From: Alkalihalobacillus sp. BA299
GTDB taxonomy: Bacteria; Bacillota; Bacilli; Bacillales; Bacillaceae_F
NCBI RefSeq assembly: GCF_017745675.1
Contig: NZ_JAFLJM010000005.1
Location: 124,001-188,000 of the forward strand
Direction: 5' to 3'
DNA: 64,000 nucleotides
Numbering within the stretch: the stretch's first letter is position 1; every line of letters starts with the position of its first letter. The position numbers were made by a program, and so were the translations under genes. The notes under the pieces are model-generated. The model did no database searches. It saw only the letters and a list, made by a program, of their open reading frames with translations, and was not told where the DNA came from. Below are positions 29,385 to 38,685 of this stretch, piece by piece.

Positions 29385-29660
29385 ATGGGCAGTATCCATT
29401 AGAACTGCACCTTATGGATAAAACTACTTATAAAGTAGTTTAAAAAGGGTGACCAACTGAACTTTTAAACAACTTAAAAACAATCTAATGTAGTCTGCCT
29501 TGATCCAATCAGGACTGGGACAGAGGGATGAATCAAACCGATCAACTGTGCAAACAGTTTGAATTCATATTTTTTTATGAATCCTTCTATTTCCTAGTAT
29601 GGAAAGAAGGATTTTTTTGACTTCCTAGACTTCTTCGGTTTATTCAGTTTCCTCTAACTA
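29385..29660 (+). promoter_or_regulatory. structured leader of panBCD, possible attenuator or riboswitch
   Basis: About 275-base untranslated leader with four hairpins: 29393-29399/29414-29420 (7 bp), 29421-29428/29434-29441 (8 bp), 29544-29549/29554-29559 with a GCAA tetraloop, and 29563-29569/29576-29582. The last shares bases with the terminator at 29580-29618, and its left arm can pair instead with ATGAAT at 29528-29533. No T-box signature was found. A pan-type RNA motif upstream of panB has been described in other bacteria; a match was not tested. Confidence 0.5.
29580..29618 (+). terminator. terminator within the pan leader
   Basis: Two-part stem AATCCTTC/GAAGGATT (29580-29587 with 29606-29613) and TTTCC/GGAAA (29590-29594 with 29601-29605), then a run of seven T. 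It lies 59 bases before panB on the same transcript. Confidence 0.8.
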
Positions 29661-29676
29661 AAAAGGAGGAGTAACG

Positions 29677-30513
29677 ATGAAAACGTCAACTGATTTTAAG
29701 AAGATGAAACAAGCAAATGAAAAAATTGCAATGATTACAGCATACGATGCACCATCAGCAAAATTAGTAGAACAAGCAGGAGTCGATATGATTTTAGTAG
29801 GTGACTCTTTAGGAATGGTCGTGTTAGGCTATGACTCAACTGTACCAGTCACGCTAGAAGATATGATTTTGCATACTCGAGCTGTAAAACGAGGAGCGAC
29901 ACAAACCTTTGTCGTAACGGATATGCCGTTTCTTACTTATCATAGTTCGATTAGTGAAACGATGAATCATGCTAGACGCCTTATGCAAGATGGTGGAGCT
30001 CATGCCGTAAAGGTTGAAGGAAACGGTGAAGTCATTCATACGATTGAAAGTTTAACTAAGGCAGGTGTTCCTGTCGTTGCCCATTTAGGGTTAACCCCTC
30101 AGTCTGTAGGTGTACTTGGTGGCTATAAAGTGCAAGGCAAAGATAAAGAAAGTGCAAACGAACTAATAGTAGATGCAAAAAAAGTAGAACAGGCAGGAGC
30201 AATTGCTCTCGTACTTGAATGTGTACCAAAACAGTTAGGTGAATATATTAGCAAACAGTTAACGATCCCTGTTATAGGAATTGGTGCTGGTGCGGATACA
30301 GATGGACAAGTGTTAGTTTACCATGATGTGATTGGCTATGGTGGAGGATTTGTTCCTAAGTTTGTGAAAAAGTATGCGGACGTTTCACCAGTTATTCACC
30401 AAGCAGTCTCCAACTATGTGACAGAAGTGAAAAACAATCAGTTTCCAGAAGAAAAACATACGTTTACTATGAATGAAGAACATCTCTCGCACCTTTATGG
30501 AGGCGTAAAATAG
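29677..30513 (+). CDS. panB: 3-methyl-2-oxobutanoate hydroxymethyltransferase
   Basis: First committed step of pantothenate synthesis, transferring a hydroxymethyl group from methylene-THF to ketoisovalerate. The 278-aa barrel has [10 protein letters not shown], the metal-binding [17 protein letters not shown] and KVEGNGE. The ATG has AAAAAGGAGGAG upstream. First gene of panBCD, which would supply coenzyme A. Confidence 0.97.
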   Translation: MKTSTDFKKMKQANEKIAMITAYDAPSAKLVEQAGVDMILVGDSLGMVVLGYDSTVPVTLEDMILHTRAVKRGATQTFVVTDMPFLTYHSSISETMNHARRLMQDGGAHAVKVEGNGEVIHTIESLTKAGVPVVAHLGLTPQSVGVLGGYKVQGKDKESANELIVDAKKVEQAGAIALVLECVPKQLGEYISKQLTIPVIGIGAGADTDGQVLVYHDVIGYGGGFVPKFVKKYADVSPVIHQAVSNYVTEVKNNQFPEEKHTFTMNEEHLSHLYGGVK

Positions 30514-30516
30514 AAA

Positions 30517-31362
30517 ATGAAAATTGTTGAAACAGTAGAAGAGTTACAGACGATCATAAAAAAAACGAAAAAAAATGAAAGCGTTATCGGATTTGTCCCG
30601 ACGATGGGATTTTTACATGAAGGCCATTTAAGTCTCGTTGAACAAGCAAAAAAAGACTGTGATTTTGTTGTGATGAGTATTTTTGTTAATCCACTACAAT
30701 TTGGCCCGAATGAAGATTTCGATCGTTACCCGAAAAACTTTGAGCGAGACAGACAGCTTGCTAACAATGCTGGAGTTGATCTTTTATTTTATCCTAATGT
30801 AACTGAAATGTATCCGACAGAACCAGCGATGAAAGTCATTGTTCATGAAGGTGTTGATGTTCTCTGTGGAAAAAGCCGGCCGGGACATTTTGATGGGGTA
30901 GCAACCGTTGTCTTGAAGTTATTTAATATGGTAACACCTGACCGTGCCTATTTTGGGATGAAAGATGCTCAGCAAGTGGCCGTGATTGAAAAGCTAATCC
31001 GTGATTTTAATTTACAAGTGGTACTCGTAGGCTGTCCGACGCTTCGTGAAGAAGATGGTCTTGCGAAAAGTTCACGAAATGTAAATTTAACAGCTGAAGA
31101 AAGACAAGAAGCTTCGTCAATATACAAAAGTTTACAACTTGCAAAGAAACTCATTTTAAATGGGGAACACAAAGCTGCACTTATTAAAGCAGAGATGACT
31201 ACTTTCTTGCAAAAGAACAGTTCGGGAGCAATTGATTATATTGAGCTTTTATCGTACCCAGATTTACATCAACAAGAGCAATTGGAAGGAAAAGTGATCA
31301 TTGCCATTGCCCAACAATATTCAAAAGCCCGATTAATTGATAATATCGTATTAGAGATTTAA
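30517..31362 (+). CDS. panC: pantothenate synthetase
   Basis: ATP-dependent ligation of pantoate and beta-alanine. The 281-aa protein has PTMGFLHEGHLSLV (the HIGH-like ATP site), FVNPLQFGPNEDF, RPGHFDGVATVV and the KSSRN lysine motif. It begins four bases after the panB stop. Confidence 0.97.
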   Translation: MKIVETVEELQTIIKKTKKNESVIGFVPTMGFLHEGHLSLVEQAKKDCDFVVMSIFVNPLQFGPNEDFDRYPKNFERDRQLANNAGVDLLFYPNVTEMYPTEPAMKVIVHEGVDVLCGKSRPGHFDGVATVVLKLFNMVTPDRAYFGMKDAQQVAVIEKLIRDFNLQVVLVGCPTLREEDGLAKSSRNVNLTAEERQEASSIYKSLQLAKKLILNGEHKAALIKAEMTTFLQKNSSGAIDYIELLSYPDLHQQEQLEGKVIIAIAQQYSKARLIDNIVLEI

Positions 31363-31410
31363 TAAAGACTAACGTTTTTTACTAAGTGGGGAGACCAAGG
31401 AGGAAAAACA

Positions 31411-31794
31411 ATGTTTCGTACAATGATGAAATCGAAAATACATCGTGCTCGTGTCACTGAAGCTAATTTAAATTATGTCGGTAGTATTACGATAGACGAA
31501 GATATTATGGATCAAGTCAATATTGTTGAAAATGAAAAAGTGCAAATCGTGAACAATAATAATGGAGAACGCTTTGAAACGTATGTTATTGCTGGTCCAA
31601 GAGGAAGTCGGGTTTTCTGTTTAAATGGAGCAGCTGCTCGCCTTGTTCAAGAAGATGATGTCATTATAGTCATTGCTTATGCTCTTGTTGCCGAAGAGAA
31701 AGTATCAACACATAAACCAAAAGTTGCCATTATGAACGAAAAAAATGAAGTAGTTGAAATGATTGGAACTGAGCCTGCTGCTACTGTATTGTAA
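31411..31794 (+). CDS. panD: aspartate 1-decarboxylase proenzyme
   Basis: Makes beta-alanine for pantothenate. It is a 127-aa proenzyme that self-cleaves at Gly24-Ser25 (YVGSITID) to create the pyruvoyl group. [18 protein letters not shown], with the conserved NGAAARL, is present. The ATG is preceded by AAGGAGG. It completes panBCD. Confidence 0.97.
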   Translation: MFRTMMKSKIHRARVTEANLNYVGSITIDEDIMDQVNIVENEKVQIVNNNNGERFETYVIAGPRGSRVFCLNGAAARLVQEDDVIIVIAYALVAEEKVSTHKPKVAIMNEKNEVVEMIGTEPAATVL

Positions 31795-31812
31795 GCCAAC
31801 TATTACTAACAT

Positions 31813-31872
31813 AATCCCTTCTTATTAGATGAAAACTGATGGATAACAGCATCTAATGAGGGGGGATTTTTT
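31813..31872 (+). terminator. terminator overlapping the Shine-Dalgarno of the next gene
   Basis: Continuous 19-bp stem with some G-T pairs (31813-31831 with 31850-31868) and a T run ending at 31872, one base before the next ATG. The right arm contains GAGGGG, the only Shine-Dalgarno for the gene at 31873. Confidence 0.75.
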
Positions 31873-32910
31873 ATGCAAAAAATAGAAATTAAACAGTGGG
31901 AAGCCATGATAAAACAATTAAAAAATAATTGGCATAAAATCGGGGAAAATGAACGAAATGAGTATATTAACGAATTATCGAAGCTAAATGAAGCTGTTTT
32001 AGATAAATGGGTACAAATGGATGAAGAGTTACATTATTTAAAAAGTGAAATCAAAAATTTTACAAATGAGTGTACTCAGTACTCATCAAAAGGTACTTCA
32101 TATTTCGAATTAAATTTATATGAAAATGCAATCGAGGAATTTCTTCAAGAAATACAGAGTGAGGGTCATCCAGTCGTAAAATTATTTCTCGCTTATTCCT
32201 ACTTATACGTTCAAAATTATGACAAAGCAAAAGAATGGTTTCTTTTTTTAATCCACAGTAAAGAATCCATTTGGAGTCAGCATTTTGCATATGTTGGCCT
32301 CGGTTGTCTTATGGCTCAACAAGGTAAATATGATGAAGCGATACCCTATTATGAAAAGTCATTATCTCTTACCAACAATTCAGATGTAGTGTATAATTTA
32401 GGAATGTGTCACTTTTTGCAGAAACAACCAAAGTTGGCGTTACCGTATTTTAAGGAAGCAATCGAGTTAGTTCCAGAAGATGGAGAAGCTTATTATTTTC
32501 TTGGGCGCTGTTATTTAGAGCTAGAAAAATATGATCAAGCGTGTCAAACCTGGATTACAGGGCTACAGCTCGTTGAAACTCGAGGGATGTTACAAACCTT
32601 AGCTTACGAAATGGAGTGGATGGGATATTACGCTGGAGCCATCCATTGTTATAAAAGACTGTTAACGCTCGGATATAAAGATGTTGAAATTTACCATGGG
32701 TTAGCATGGAATTATGGATTACTTGATATGCGCCAAAGTGCAGATGAGCTTTTTATGAATTTAATTCGAGAAAATCCAAATCATGTAAATTGTTGGGTTT
32801 CGTACTTATGGTTATTGCAGGCATGGGGTGAGAAAGTAAAATTCGAAAAAGTACGATCCTATTGTCACCGATTAAACATTTCTCATCCATTGATAGAGCA
32901 AATGCTATAA
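31873..32910 (+). CDS. tetratricopeptide repeat protein of unknown role
   Basis: 345 aa. An N-terminal helical, coiled-coil-like region (about 1-70) is followed by TPR motifs such as AYSYLYVQNYDKAKEWF, AQQGKYDEAIPYYEKSL and YYFLGRCYLELEKYDQA. No signal peptide. I do not recall a counterpart at this position in B. subtilis, where panD is followed by dinG. Its Shine-Dalgarno lies in the preceding terminator stem. Function unknown; a scaffold or interaction role is the usual inference for TPR proteins. Confidence 0.8.
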   Translation: MQKIEIKQWEAMIKQLKNNWHKIGENERNEYINELSKLNEAVLDKWVQMDEELHYLKSEIKNFTNECTQYSSKGTSYFELNLYENAIEEFLQEIQSEGHPVVKLFLAYSYLYVQNYDKAKEWFLFLIHSKESIWSQHFAYVGLGCLMAQQGKYDEAIPYYEKSLSLTNNSDVVYNLGMCHFLQKQPKLALPYFKEAIELVPEDGEAYYFLGRCYLELEKYDQACQTWITGLQLVETRGMLQTLAYEMEWMGYYAGAIHCYKRLLTLGYKDVEIYHGLAWNYGLLDMRQSADELFMNLIRENPNHVNCWVSYLWLLQAWGEKVKFEKVRSYCHRLNISHPLIEQML

Positions 32911-32952
32911 ATCGTGTAGTCATATTAGAATAGTCCTCGAGAGGTGAAACTC

Positions 32953-35778
32953 GTGATTGAAACACGTTTTGTCGTTGTAGATATAGAAACAACCGGACAT
33001 TCCGCTGAGCAAGATAGAATTATTCAAATAGGTGCAGTGTTAGTTCAAAATGGGGAAATCATTAAACGTTTTACTTCCTTTGTCAATCCGCAAATGAATA
33101 TTCCTTCTTTTATTGAATCATTGACAGGGATCACAGATGACATGGTTGCTCTTGCACCTACATTTGAACAAGTGATTCCTGAGCTACTTCAGATGTTGGA
33201 AGGTTCATTTTTCGTAGCGCATAATGCCCAATTTGATTTATCATTTTTGCAAGCCCAGCTCGATGAGGTGGGTTATCGTTTATTCCAAGGTCCAGTAATT
33301 GATACAGTAGAACTTTCTAGATTACTTTTACCAAACGAAGAAAGTTATAAGCTTCAGCAGCTTGCTGAAAGTTTTAACTTCCAGCATGATCGCCCACACC
33401 AAGCAGATAGTGATGCAGAAGTCACAGCTTTATTATTGTTGAAAATGCTCAGTAAACTAGAAAATTTACCGCTTATTACTTTACAAAAATTAAAGGAAAT
33501 TACCGCTCGTTTAAAAAGTGATTTCCATGATTTATTAGAACCGATTATCACTCGAAAGCTTACGAGCTATAGTACGGACGCGGACTTTGGATATGATATT
33601 TATCGGCAAATTGCACTTAGAAAAAAATCTGTTGCGATGGATACTGATCAGGGGCTAGAACTGCCACTGCTCTCAGGTTTTGTAAGCGAAACTTTTACAA
33701 ATAGTGCTGAAATGCATAAAATATTTCCGAATTATTCAGTTCGTCAAGGCCAGCTGAAAATGATCGCTGCAGTTTTTGCTGCATATGAAAGTCGAAGTCA
33801 TTTGTTGGTTGAAGCAGGCACAGGAACAGGAAAGTCATTAGGTTATTTACTACCGTCGATCTTTTATGCAAAAGCCGAGAAAAAACGTGTTGTAATTAGT
33901 ACACATACGATTCCTTTACAGCAACAATTATTAGATCAAGATATTCCCAAATTAAAAAAGCTGTTACCTTTTCCGTTTCGTGCTGCTTTATTAAAAGGCA
34001 GAAACCATTATTTATGTTTAAGAAAGTTTGAACAGCGTCTCCAAAATCATGGAGATGATAATTATGATACGTTGTTATCAAAAGGACAAATCTTAATCTG
34101 GCTTACTGAAACCTTGACTGGTGATGTTGAAGAATTAAATCTTCCATCTGGGGGTCGTAGTTTCTGGCATGAAGTTCAAAGCGAATCAAATACTTGTTTA
34201 GGACCTCAATGTCCTTGGTTTTCGAGATGTTTTTATCAACAGGCTAAAAAAGCAGCCCAAACAGCAGATCTTATCATTACGAATCATGCGCTTTTATTTA
34301 CAGATGTCGCAGAGATGCAAACGATTATTCCTAGTTATTCTCAAGTAGTGATTGATGAAGCACATCATTTTGAAGATGTAGCAAGTAATCATTTAGGGGT
34401 GTCAATTGACTTTCACAAGCTTGCTTTTTTATTTAACCGTCTTGGAACAACAACTCAAAAAGGCTATGTCCAAGCAATTTTATCAATAACAGAAAAATAT
34501 GGGTTAAGTTTAATCGTTGATAAAAAATCAATCGAAAAGAAAATTGAATCGGCAAAGGTTGAAATTGATGAGTTATTTCGAATGCTACATAGTTATGTAT
34601 TAAAAATGAAAAAGTCATCCTCCACTGAAATTGGACGTTTATCTTATCGGTACCGCGCACCTAGTGAACAAGGCACGCTCTGGCAATGTATATTAGAGTG
34701 TTCGTTAAGAGTTCATTCGTTTTTCATAGAACTTACTCAGCTGTTGGAACAATTCGTATTAAGCTTGACTGAAGTCATGGATAACTTTTCTTATAAGGAG
34801 AAAGGGACGCTGAATGACTTCCAGGGACTAATCACTCATTTTAATGAAGTAAGGCAGAACATTGAGCAGCTTCTTCTTGAATACGATCCTAATGCTGTAT
34901 ATTGGATGGAGATTGAGGAAAAAGGAGCAAAAAATGCTACTTATTTATATAAAAAACATATTCATTTAAGTGAAACATTAGCCGATCAATTTTTTGCAAA
35001 AAAAGCCTCCGTTGTTTTAACGTCAGCTACTTTATCGGTAAAAGGAGCATTTGCTTATATGATTGAGAGGCTAGGCTTAGCGGATTTTGGTCCAAAGACA
35101 CTTATGCTGCCATCACCATTTGATTATGCAAATCAATCGAAATTATATATTCCAACGGATACATTTAATATTAATGAACAATCAGAACGTTTTATTGAAG
35201 ATATTGCAGATAAAATTATTAAGTTAGCCCAAGTGACAAAAGGTAGAATGCTTATATTATTTACGTCCTTTGTTATGCTTAAACAAACGTATCAAAAAAT
35301 AAAAGAAGTGATGGGAGAAGAAGAATTTTACTTAATAGGACAAGGAATTAATAGCAGTAGTCGTTCGAAGCTAATTAAAACGTTTAAACAAAGTGACCAA
35401 GCGATATTATTTGGAACGAGTAGCTTTTGGGAAGGGATTGACATTCCAGGAGAAGACCTAAGCTGTTTGGTCATTGTTAGGCTTCCTTTTTCACCTCCTG
35501 ATGATCCTGTTTTACAAGCTCGTTCTGAACAAATGAAGCTTGAAGGGAAAAATCCATTTATGAATTTAGCTCTACCACAAGCTATTTTAAGGTTTAAGCA
35601 AGGAGTAGGTCGTCTGATTCGTTCAGAGCAAGACCGTGGGGTGATCGTTGTCATGGACCAAAGAATTTCAACAACTCGTTATGGAAAAATGTTTATTCAC
35701 TCGATTCCAGACATCCCTGTAATTAAGGCAAATACGGATGAGTTACTGTTCGAATTAAAAGAGTGGTATAAAAAATAG
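32953..35778 (+). CDS. dinG: DinG-family helicase with N-terminal exonuclease domain
   Basis: 941-aa protein. Residues about 5-165 form a DEDDh 3'-5' exonuclease domain (VVVDIETTG, AHNAQFDLSFL, and H with the last D in HQADSDAEV). Then comes an XPD-like superfamily 2 helicase: Walker A GTGTGKS, DEAH in VIDEAHHF, ATLSV, and FWEGIDIPG. Cysteines in YLCLRK and TCLGPQCPWFSRCFY have the C-x4-C-x5-C spacing of the DinG/XPD Fe-S cluster. The start is GTG 32953 because GAGGTG at 32941-32946 fits it. Likely DNA repair or removal of nucleic acid structures. Confidence 0.93.
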   Translation: MIETRFVVVDIETTGHSAEQDRIIQIGAVLVQNGEIIKRFTSFVNPQMNIPSFIESLTGITDDMVALAPTFEQVIPELLQMLEGSFFVAHNAQFDLSFLQAQLDEVGYRLFQGPVIDTVELSRLLLPNEESYKLQQLAESFNFQHDRPHQADSDAEVTALLLLKMLSKLENLPLITLQKLKEITARLKSDFHDLLEPIITRKLTSYSTDADFGYDIYRQIALRKKSVAMDTDQGLELPLLSGFVSETFTNSAEMHKIFPNYSVRQGQLKMIAAVFAAYESRSHLLVEAGTGTGKSLGYLLPSIFYAKAEKKRVVISTHTIPLQQQLLDQDIPKLKKLLPFPFRAALLKGRNHYLCLRKFEQRLQNHGDDNYDTLLSKGQILIWLTETLTGDVEELNLPSGGRSFWHEVQSESNTCLGPQCPWFSRCFYQQAKKAAQTADLIITNHALLFTDVAEMQTIIPSYSQVVIDEAHHFEDVASNHLGVSIDFHKLAFLFNRLGTTTQKGYVQAILSITEKYGLSLIVDKKSIEKKIESAKVEIDELFRMLHSYVLKMKKSSSTEIGRLSYRYRAPSEQGTLWQCILECSLRVHSFFIELTQLLEQFVLSLTEVMDNFSYKEKGTLNDFQGLITHFNEVRQNIEQLLLEYDPNAVYWMEIEEKGAKNATYLYKKHIHLSETLADQFFAKKASVVLTSATLSVKGAFAYMIERLGLADFGPKTLMLPSPFDYANQSKLYIPTDTFNINEQSERFIEDIADKIIKLAQVTKGRMLILFTSFVMLKQTYQKIKEVMGEEEFYLIGQGINSSSRSKLIKTFKQSDQAILFGTSSFWEGIDIPGEDLSCLVIVRLPFSPPDDPVLQARSEQMKLEGKNPFMNLALPQAILRFKQGVGRLIRSEQDRGVIVVMDQRISTTRYGKMFIHSIPDIPVIKANTDELLFELKEWYKK

Positions 35779-35889
35779 CCAATATCATCATAAATGAAGG
35801 CGAAGCATACATTTAGTTTTAGTAACATAAGTTTGGGTGGATTGTTACAAACTAAAACAGCTAATGGAATTATTCGGAGGTTTTCGCGT

Positions 35890-36777
35890 ATGCAGATGCT
35901 TATTAGATGGCTAGCATGCTTCTTTTTTTGCATGTTTTTATTAACGGGGTGCCAAATAGTCTCAGTGGTAAATACGACGGATCAACTCGAGGTTGAGTTC
36001 TCCCTTGAAAAAGATGAAATTGCCTTTACGTATTTTGACCTTCCTAGTGGAGAGGCGACATTAATACAATCAGGTCAAGGTGGAACGGTTTTAATCAACA
36101 CAGGTCATCCATCGTCGCAAGTTGAATTAGCAAAAAAACTACATATGTATCATGTCGATGACATTGACTCCTTAATTATTACGAATCATAGTGAAGAGTA
36201 CAGTGGAAATATTCAGTGGCTTGCAGACCATTATCAAATTTCATCGATTATTGTTCCACAGGCGGTAAAGGGAGCACTTGAAGATAATCTCATTCGTGGG
36301 AAAGAAAAATTAACAGGCTGGAAAGAAGGAGAAATACATGAAATTCTTCCAGGTCTAAAAACAGAAGTACTTTTTACCGGTGGAAGTAACGATTATGAAG
36401 CAGGCTTAGTTCTTTTATTTTCGTATGGAGAACATCGGACTTTGTATATGGGGATTGCTAATGCAGAAGTGGAGGAGCTACTAACGTCCAAGTATGATTT
36501 AAAATCGACGATATTAAAGGTCGGTGATTTTGGTAGCTCTTACGGAACATCACAACAATTTTTGGAGAAGGTGGATCCGCAAGTCGCGATTCTTTTTACA
36601 CTTAAAGGTAAGCGCCCGAGTGAATACGTTTTAGAGCGATTACAAGAAACATGGATTGACGTTTACCAAACAAATAAAATGGGAGCTGTTTCCATTAAAT
36701 GTACGCCGGAAAATTATGAAATCTGGACCGTACGTGCAAGTAAGCAGGATTTTAAAGTTGCGTCGTCAAATAAATAA
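35890..36777 (+). CDS. lipoprotein with degenerate metallo-beta-lactamase-like domain
   Basis: 295 aa, start ATG 35890 after CGGAGG. A lipoprotein signal ends in LLTGC at about residue 22. The rest resembles the metallo-beta-lactamase domain of ComEC-type proteins: ATLIQSGQGGTVLINTGH, then IDSLIITNHSEEYSGNIQWL, where an active enzyme has THxHxDH. The SEEY replacement suggests lost or altered metal binding. A later GDFGSSYGTS stretch aligns with the usual SHHGS. It sits between dinG and mtaD, where B. subtilis has neither this gene nor mtaD. The role is unknown. Confidence 0.72.
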   Translation: MQMLIRWLACFFFCMFLLTGCQIVSVVNTTDQLEVEFSLEKDEIAFTYFDLPSGEATLIQSGQGGTVLINTGHPSSQVELAKKLHMYHVDDIDSLIITNHSEEYSGNIQWLADHYQISSIIVPQAVKGALEDNLIRGKEKLTGWKEGEIHEILPGLKTEVLFTGGSNDYEAGLVLLFSYGEHRTLYMGIANAEVEELLTSKYDLKSTILKVGDFGSSYGTSQQFLEKVDPQVAILFTLKGKRPSEYVLERLQETWIDVYQTNKMGAVSIKCTPENYEIWTVRASKQDFKVASSNK

Positions 36778-36826
36778 TAATTATTTAACTAGTAATTTTT
36801 TTTAAAAGAAAGGATATTTCAATAGT

Positions 36827-38131
36827 ATGGACAAAGTTTTTTATAACGGAGTCATTATTACAGCAGATGAAGAGGATCATGTATATTCCTCTGGCTATGT
36901 TCACGTGAAAGATGATCATTTTTTTGAAGTCGGTGATGGGTTTCCTCATCATATTCCATCTCAAGATACAGAGTTTTATAATTTAAATGGCAAGTGGCTT
37001 GTCCCAGGACTTATAAACACGCATGGTCATACACCGATGACACTTTTAAGAGGACATTCGGATGATTTGCCTCTTCAACGGTGGCTAAAAGAAAAAATGT
37101 GGCCGATGGAACAAAAATTAACCAGGGAAGCAGTTATAGCAAGTTCAAAATTAGCTATGGTGGAAATGCTCAAATCGGGTACGACAACATTTTTGGATAT
37201 GTATCATCTTTATCTTGACGATATTGCAAATATTGTGGATGAGGCAGGGATGAGAGCTGTTATTACACGTGGAATTATCGGGTTATGTTCTAGGGAGGAA
37301 CAAAAAGCAAAGCTAGATGAAGCCCTTTCAATAGCAAGAAACTGGCATGGGAAGGGAGAGGGGAGAATTACTGCTATGTTGTCCCCGCATTCCCCTTATT
37401 TATGCCCTCCTGATTTTATTGCCGAAATTGCTCATGAAGCGAGGGGGCTCGGATTACCCGTTCATACTCATATGTCTGAAACAGCTCATGAGGTCGAAGA
37501 AAATGTTAAAAAGTATGGTAAGCGCCCTGTAGAACATTTATGGAGTACTGGCTTTTTTGATGGAAGTGCATTAGTCGCCCATGCTGTACATGTAAATGAT
37601 GAGGAATTAGATATACTCGCACAGCACCGAGTAGCGGTTTCCCATAATCCGATGAGTAATTTAAAGCTCGGCTCAGGAGTCGCGCCTATTAAAACTATGC
37701 TTAACAAGGGAATTACGGTTTCAATCGGTACAGATAGTGTCGCATCCAATAATAATCTTGATCTTATTCAAGAGATGAGAACGGCTGTTTTATTACAAAA
37801 AGGAATAAATCAAGATGCTACTGCAGTAACAACAGCCGAAGGTATTAAACTTATTACAGCAAACGGCGCTAAAGCTTTAGGACTTAACGAAAAGGTTGGT
37901 TCGATAAAAGCAACGAAGGAAGCAGATTTTATTATTCTAGAAGCACATGCCGCCCATTTGCAGCCTGAAATTAATGCAAGTTCACATTTCGTTTATTCAG
38001 CAAGTGGCCAAGACGTGCTAGATGTATATGTAAAAGGTAAGCAACTCGTCAAAAACAAACAATGTTTATTACTTGATGAAGAAAAGATTGCTTTTCAATG
38101 TAATCAATTTTATCAGAAGATGATAATGTAA
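36827..38131 (+). CDS. mtaD: 5-methylthioadenosine/S-adenosylhomocysteine deaminase
   Basis: Amidohydrolase superfamily, 434 aa. Metal ligands are visible as NTHGHTPMTLLRG, HTHMSET, AHAVHV and SIGTDSVASNNNLD. HSDDLPLQRWLKEKMWP is typical of the MTA/SAH deaminase branch. It would deaminate methylthioadenosine or adenosylhomocysteine to the inosine forms. Related adenosine or chlorohydrolase members cannot be excluded from sequence alone. Confidence 0.88.
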   Translation: MDKVFYNGVIITADEEDHVYSSGYVHVKDDHFFEVGDGFPHHIPSQDTEFYNLNGKWLVPGLINTHGHTPMTLLRGHSDDLPLQRWLKEKMWPMEQKLTREAVIASSKLAMVEMLKSGTTTFLDMYHLYLDDIANIVDEAGMRAVITRGIIGLCSREEQKAKLDEALSIARNWHGKGEGRITAMLSPHSPYLCPPDFIAEIAHEARGLGLPVHTHMSETAHEVEENVKKYGKRPVEHLWSTGFFDGSALVAHAVHVNDEELDILAQHRVAVSHNPMSNLKLGSGVAPIKTMLNKGITVSIGTDSVASNNNLDLIQEMRTAVLLQKGINQDATAVTTAEGIKLITANGAKALGLNEKVGSIKATKEADFIILEAHAAHLQPEINASSHFVYSASGQDVLDVYVKGKQLVKNKQCLLLDEEKIAFQCNQFYQKMIM

Positions 38132-38497
38132 GAATGAATAAATCCTGTATCATAATAGACACAGGATTAATGAGGTGTGAGTTGGAGTTATTTTTTTTGA
38201 TAAACTGTTCATGACCCGCGATTAAGTAACGTTGGAAATTGGGTTTGTCTTAAACTACAACCGATAGTTTTTACTTTGTTTGGACGTACCGGAGACGAAA
38301 GAGAGAACCATTCTTTTTCAATTTGATACCTTTCTGCCGTTGAAAGGTGAACATGAGGCCATTGTATTTGATTGTTTTTCAATTGCCACTCCTCCTTTGT
38401 GGGAGCTTAAGTATAGTATGTCCTTCAAATGTAGCTGTATGTTTAGTAATCGTTGCACGGACAGGAAGAAGTTAAATATTATTTGGAGGAATAGAAT
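38132..38497. other. intergenic region between mtaD and ypmA
   Basis: Contains a hairpin AATCCTGT/ACAGGATT (38141-38148 with 38161-38168) without a T tail, perhaps a weak terminator of mtaD. Nothing else is convincing; an 83-codon frame at 38280-38531 overlaps ypmA and looks spurious. Confidence 0.5.
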
Positions 38498-38668
38498 ATG
38501 GATCAGAAGGTGGTTGTATTATCTACCGTAAAAATTGAGAAAGCCCCAGACGTGTATAAAATTGTCGATGCACTAAATCGGACACTGAAGGAAAAGGACC
38601 TTATGTTTGGGCTAGCACTCGATGACGAAGACACAAATAAGATGGTGTTTACCATTTATCGAACCTAA
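38498..38668 (+). CDS. ypmA: small conserved protein YpmA
   Basis: 56-aa protein starting MDQKVVVLSTVKIEKAPDVY and ending FTIYRT, with TTTGGAGGA upstream. Position (dinG side, before ypmB-aspB-asnS) and length match YpmA of Bacillus. Function unknown; no membrane segment. Confidence 0.88.
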   Translation: MDQKVVVLSTVKIEKAPDVYKIVDALNRTLKEKDLMFGLALDDEDTNKMVFTIYRT

Positions 38669-38685
38669 AGATTGGTGATTAGTTT

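Noticed and set aside
38280..38531. 83-codon open frame before ypmA
   Set aside because: Low-complexity, cysteine- and tryptophan-rich translation without family features, no Shine-Dalgarno, and it overlaps the well-supported ypmA in another frame.
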